A model generated the notes under the pieces. It searched no databases. It worked only from the letters and a program-made list of their open reading frames with translations, and was not told the origin of the DNA. From NCBI GenBank assembly GCA_964487195.1, contig CAZAPV010000041.1, positions 1-7,410 on the forward strand: a stretch of 7,410 nucleotides of DNA, given 5' to 3'. Both the position numbers and the translations under genes were made by a program. Below are positions 6,138 through 7,410 of the stretch, piece after piece; the stretch's first letter is position 1; the number at the start of each line of letters is the position of its first letter. The stretch comes from CAZAPV01 sp964487195 (lineage in GTDB: Bacteria; Patescibacteriota; Patescibacteriia; SG8-24).

Positions 6138-6167
6138 GGCGAACGTTACCCCTTAACCTACACGACA

Positions 6168-6716
6168 TTGCGAATTTCACGCCGACGGTTCAAACCGAAG
6201 CAGCAAAAAGTGCTTTACGCGGTCAATGAGAACATCCGGTTTCCGGAGCTGCGCGTCATCGACCAAAACGACACCCACCTCGGGGTGATGCCGACCGCGG
6301 ACGCCGTCCGCCGCGCGCACGAGAGCGAGCTTGATCTCGTCGTCATCCAGCCGAAAGCAGAACCGCCGGTCGCGAAAATCGTCGACTTCGGCAAATACAA
6401 ATACGAGCAGGAAAAGGAGGCGCGCAAGCAGAAAGCGAACCTGAAAACCGTGGAAGTGAAAGGGGTGCGGCTCTCCGTCCGCATCGGTCCGCACGACCTC
6501 GACGTCCGCAAGGAGCAGGCGAAGCGGTTCCTGGAGCAGGGGGACAAGGTGAAAGTCGAGATCATCCTGCGCGGCCGCGAAAAACGGTTCGGAGACCTCG
6601 CCAAGCAGGTGATCGAACAGTTCATCGTCGCACTCAACAAGGAGATGCCGGTGAAAGTGGAGCAGGGGGTGCAGCGGCAGGCCGGACAGTTGACAAGCAT
6701 CGTCCATAAGGTTTAA
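6168..6716 (+). CDS. infC: Translation initiation factor IF-3
   Basis: IF-3 binds the 30S subunit, keeps subunits apart and checks start codon and initiator tRNA. The 182-aa product has the N-domain (YAVNENIRFPELRVID, about residues 17-32), the family signature KIVDFGKYKYEQEK (70-83) in the linker, and a C-domain with the VRLSVRIGPHDLDVRKEQAKRFLEQGDKVKVE run in two parts around residues 101-131. No ATG exists in frame between the promoter and the conserved N-domain. The start is taken as TTG at 6168, giving MRISRRRFKPK as in related IF-3 proteins. ATT at 6174 is the main alternative, since E. coli infC uses AUU; GTG at 6210 would cut into the conserved start. It is the first gene of the classic infC-rpmI-rplT operon. 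Confidence 0.93.
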   Translation: MRISRRRFKPKQQKVLYAVNENIRFPELRVIDQNDTHLGVMPTADAVRRAHESELDLVVIQPKAEPPVAKIVDFGKYKYEQEKEARKQKANLKTVEVKGVRLSVRIGPHDLDVRKEQAKRFLEQGDKVKVEIILRGREKRFGDLAKQVIEQFIVALNKEMPVKVEQGVQRQAGQLTSIVHKV

Positions 6717-6730
6717 GATGCGGCAACGAT

Positions 6731-6919
6731 ATGAAGACCCACAACGCGATCTCCAAACGGTTCAAAGTGACCAAAAAGGGGAAGATCCTGAAGCGCGCCA
6801 CCGGCCAGGACCATTTCAACGCGCGCGAAACCGGCGGCACCACGCGCGGAAAGCGCCGCGACGTGACGCAGCACCCGGCGTACGCCAAGACGATTAAGAA
6901 ATTGGTGCAGCAGCAGTGA
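6731..6919 (+). CDS. rpmI: 50S ribosomal protein bL35
   Basis: This 62-aa basic protein of the large subunit starts MKTHNAISKRFKVTKKGK, the bL35 signature without the common MPK prefix. RATGQDHFNARETGG follows in the middle, and the usual length is 64-66 aa. It begins 14 nt after the infC stop, with no good Shine-Dalgarno site, and ends TGA-T-ATG into rplT, so reinitiation is likely. The gene order and neighbours confirm the call. Confidence 0.94.
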   Translation: MKTHNAISKRFKVTKKGKILKRATGQDHFNARETGGTTRGKRRDVTQHPAYAKTIKKLVQQQ

Positions 6920-6920
6920 T

Positions 6921-7410
6921 ATGCCGAGAGTCAAACGCGGAAAAATGCATCTCAAGCGGCGCAAGAACATCATGGCCCAGACAAAGGGCTACATGTGGGG
7001 CCGCAAGAGCAAACTGAAACTCGCCAAGATCGCCATCCTGAAAGCCGGCAAGAACGCCTATCGCGACCGCCGGCTGAAGAAGCGCACGATGCGCGCGCTC
7101 TGGCAGACGCGGATCGGCGCCGCCGCCCGCGAGCACGGGATGAGCTACAGCAAGCTGATGGGCGCGCTCCACAAGGCAGGGATCGCGGTGGACCGTCGGA
7201 CGAAGGAGCAGCAGGTGTCTGGAGCGGAATGTCGAACCGGCGCACTAAGCCGGACGATCGGGTCGTTGCTCGTGCGGGCCCCCGCCCTTGCCACCTTTGC
7301 GGGTCGTCAACTCCCACGCCATGAGTCCGACTGTCAGAATCACGAGGATCCATCCCGCCGTGTCGAGATTCACGAGCAACCAGCCGACCAGGCTCAGCGC
7401 CGCCATCAGC
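6921..7410 (+). CDS. rplT: 50S ribosomal protein bL20, with abnormal open 3' end
   Basis: Codons 1-92 (6921-7196) match bL20 well: MPRVKRGK start, AKGYMWGRKSK-like rRNA-binding N-terminus, KAGKNAYRDRRLKKR, WQTRIGAAAREHGMSYSKLM, and HKAGIAVDR. bL20 binds 23S rRNA early in 50S assembly and in several bacteria represses its own operon. The expected ending, an ILADIAV...F..LVEKAK-like helix of about 25 residues, is absent. From codon 94 the frame reads TKEQQVSGAECRTGALS, unlike bL20, and no stop occurs before the window edge. The frame overlaps a convergent gene by 166 nt. A frameshift, a rearrangement or an assembly fault near 7196 is likely; neither other frame restores the missing helix. The family call is sure, the 3' end is not. 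Confidence 0.85.
   Translation, partial: MPRVKRGKMHLKRRKNIMAQTKGYMWGRKSKLKLAKIAILKAGKNAYRDRRLKKRTMRALWQTRIGAAAREHGMSYSKLMGALHKAGIAVDRRTKEQQVSGAECRTGALSRTIGSLLVRAPALATFAGRQLPRHESDCQNHEDPSRRVEIHEQPADQAQRRHQ
7245..7410 (-). CDS. C-terminal part of a membrane protein (partial or very small)
   Basis: A minus-strand frame enters from the right edge and ends at TAG (7247-7245). It encodes two hydrophobic helices (about MAALSLVGWLLVNL and GWILVILTVGLMAWEL) and a polar Gly/Lys/Pro/Arg tail of about 20 residues. Codon use in the helices fits the genome. An ATG at 7406 would give a 52-aa protein, but the frame is open to the edge and may be longer. It converges on rplT, whose runaway frame crosses it, so rplT should end before about 7245. 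No family is recognised. Confidence 0.55.
   Translation of the reverse strand, partial: LMAALSLVGWLLVNLDTAGWILVILTVGLMAWELTTRKGGKGGGPHEQRPDRPA

Noticed and set aside
6066..6167. In-frame ATG at 6066 as the infC start
   Set aside because: It lies inside smpB and upstream of the infC promoter; the extra 34 residues are unlike IF-3.
1..7410. Reassigned UGA codons
   Set aside because: UGA ends several genes at the expected family length and never occurs inside one, so the standard code fits.

Overview
The window looks like GC-rich bacterial chromosome. The compact layout, the many small membrane-anchored proteins of unknown family, the SmpB and IF-3 sequence style and the scarcity of Shine-Dalgarno sites suggest a member of the Candidate Phyla Radiation (Patescibacteria). 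That placement is inference from style, not from a search. UGA is used as a stop (two of the membrane genes, smpB and rpmI), so the lineages that read UGA as glycine (Gracilibacteria/Absconditabacteria) are unlikely.

Layout. (1) Positions 1-2110, minus strand: a tight cluster of four genes for membrane proteins without a recognised family. Transcription runs from 2110 towards 1, and the genes are separated by 10 nt, a 1-nt overlap and 1 nt. The last gene is cut by the window edge. (2) Positions 2111-2184: a divergent promoter region in which both -10 boxes lie almost on the start codons. (3) 2185-4617, plus: a complete MgtA-type (P3B) P-type ATPase, presumably a magnesium importer. (4) 4612-5264, minus: a small membrane-anchored coiled-coil protein with its own strong promoter, ribosome binding site and terminator. 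(5) 5264-6088, minus: the trans-translation pair, smpB followed directly by ssrA (tmRNA). The smpB stop codon lies inside the first bases of mature tmRNA. The tmRNA has an acceptor stem with G3-U wobble, a T arm, three pseudoknots that can be paired by eye, and a short tag reading frame. (6) 6089-6167: a divergent promoter region. (7) 6168-7410, plus: the translation operon infC-rpmI-rplT (IF-3, bL35, bL20). infC has no usable AUG start. The rplT frame loses its similarity to bL20 near codon 93 and then runs open to the window end, across a convergent membrane-protein gene at 7245-7410.

Functionally, the right half groups ribosome rescue (SmpB, tmRNA) back to back with initiation and 50S assembly (IF-3, bL35, bL20). 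The left half is envelope and ion transport. The points most worth a second look are the smpB/ssrA overlap, the odd tmRNA tag ending in VLA, the broken-looking end of rplT, the non-AUG infC start, and the repeated placement of an extended -10 box directly before a start codon.
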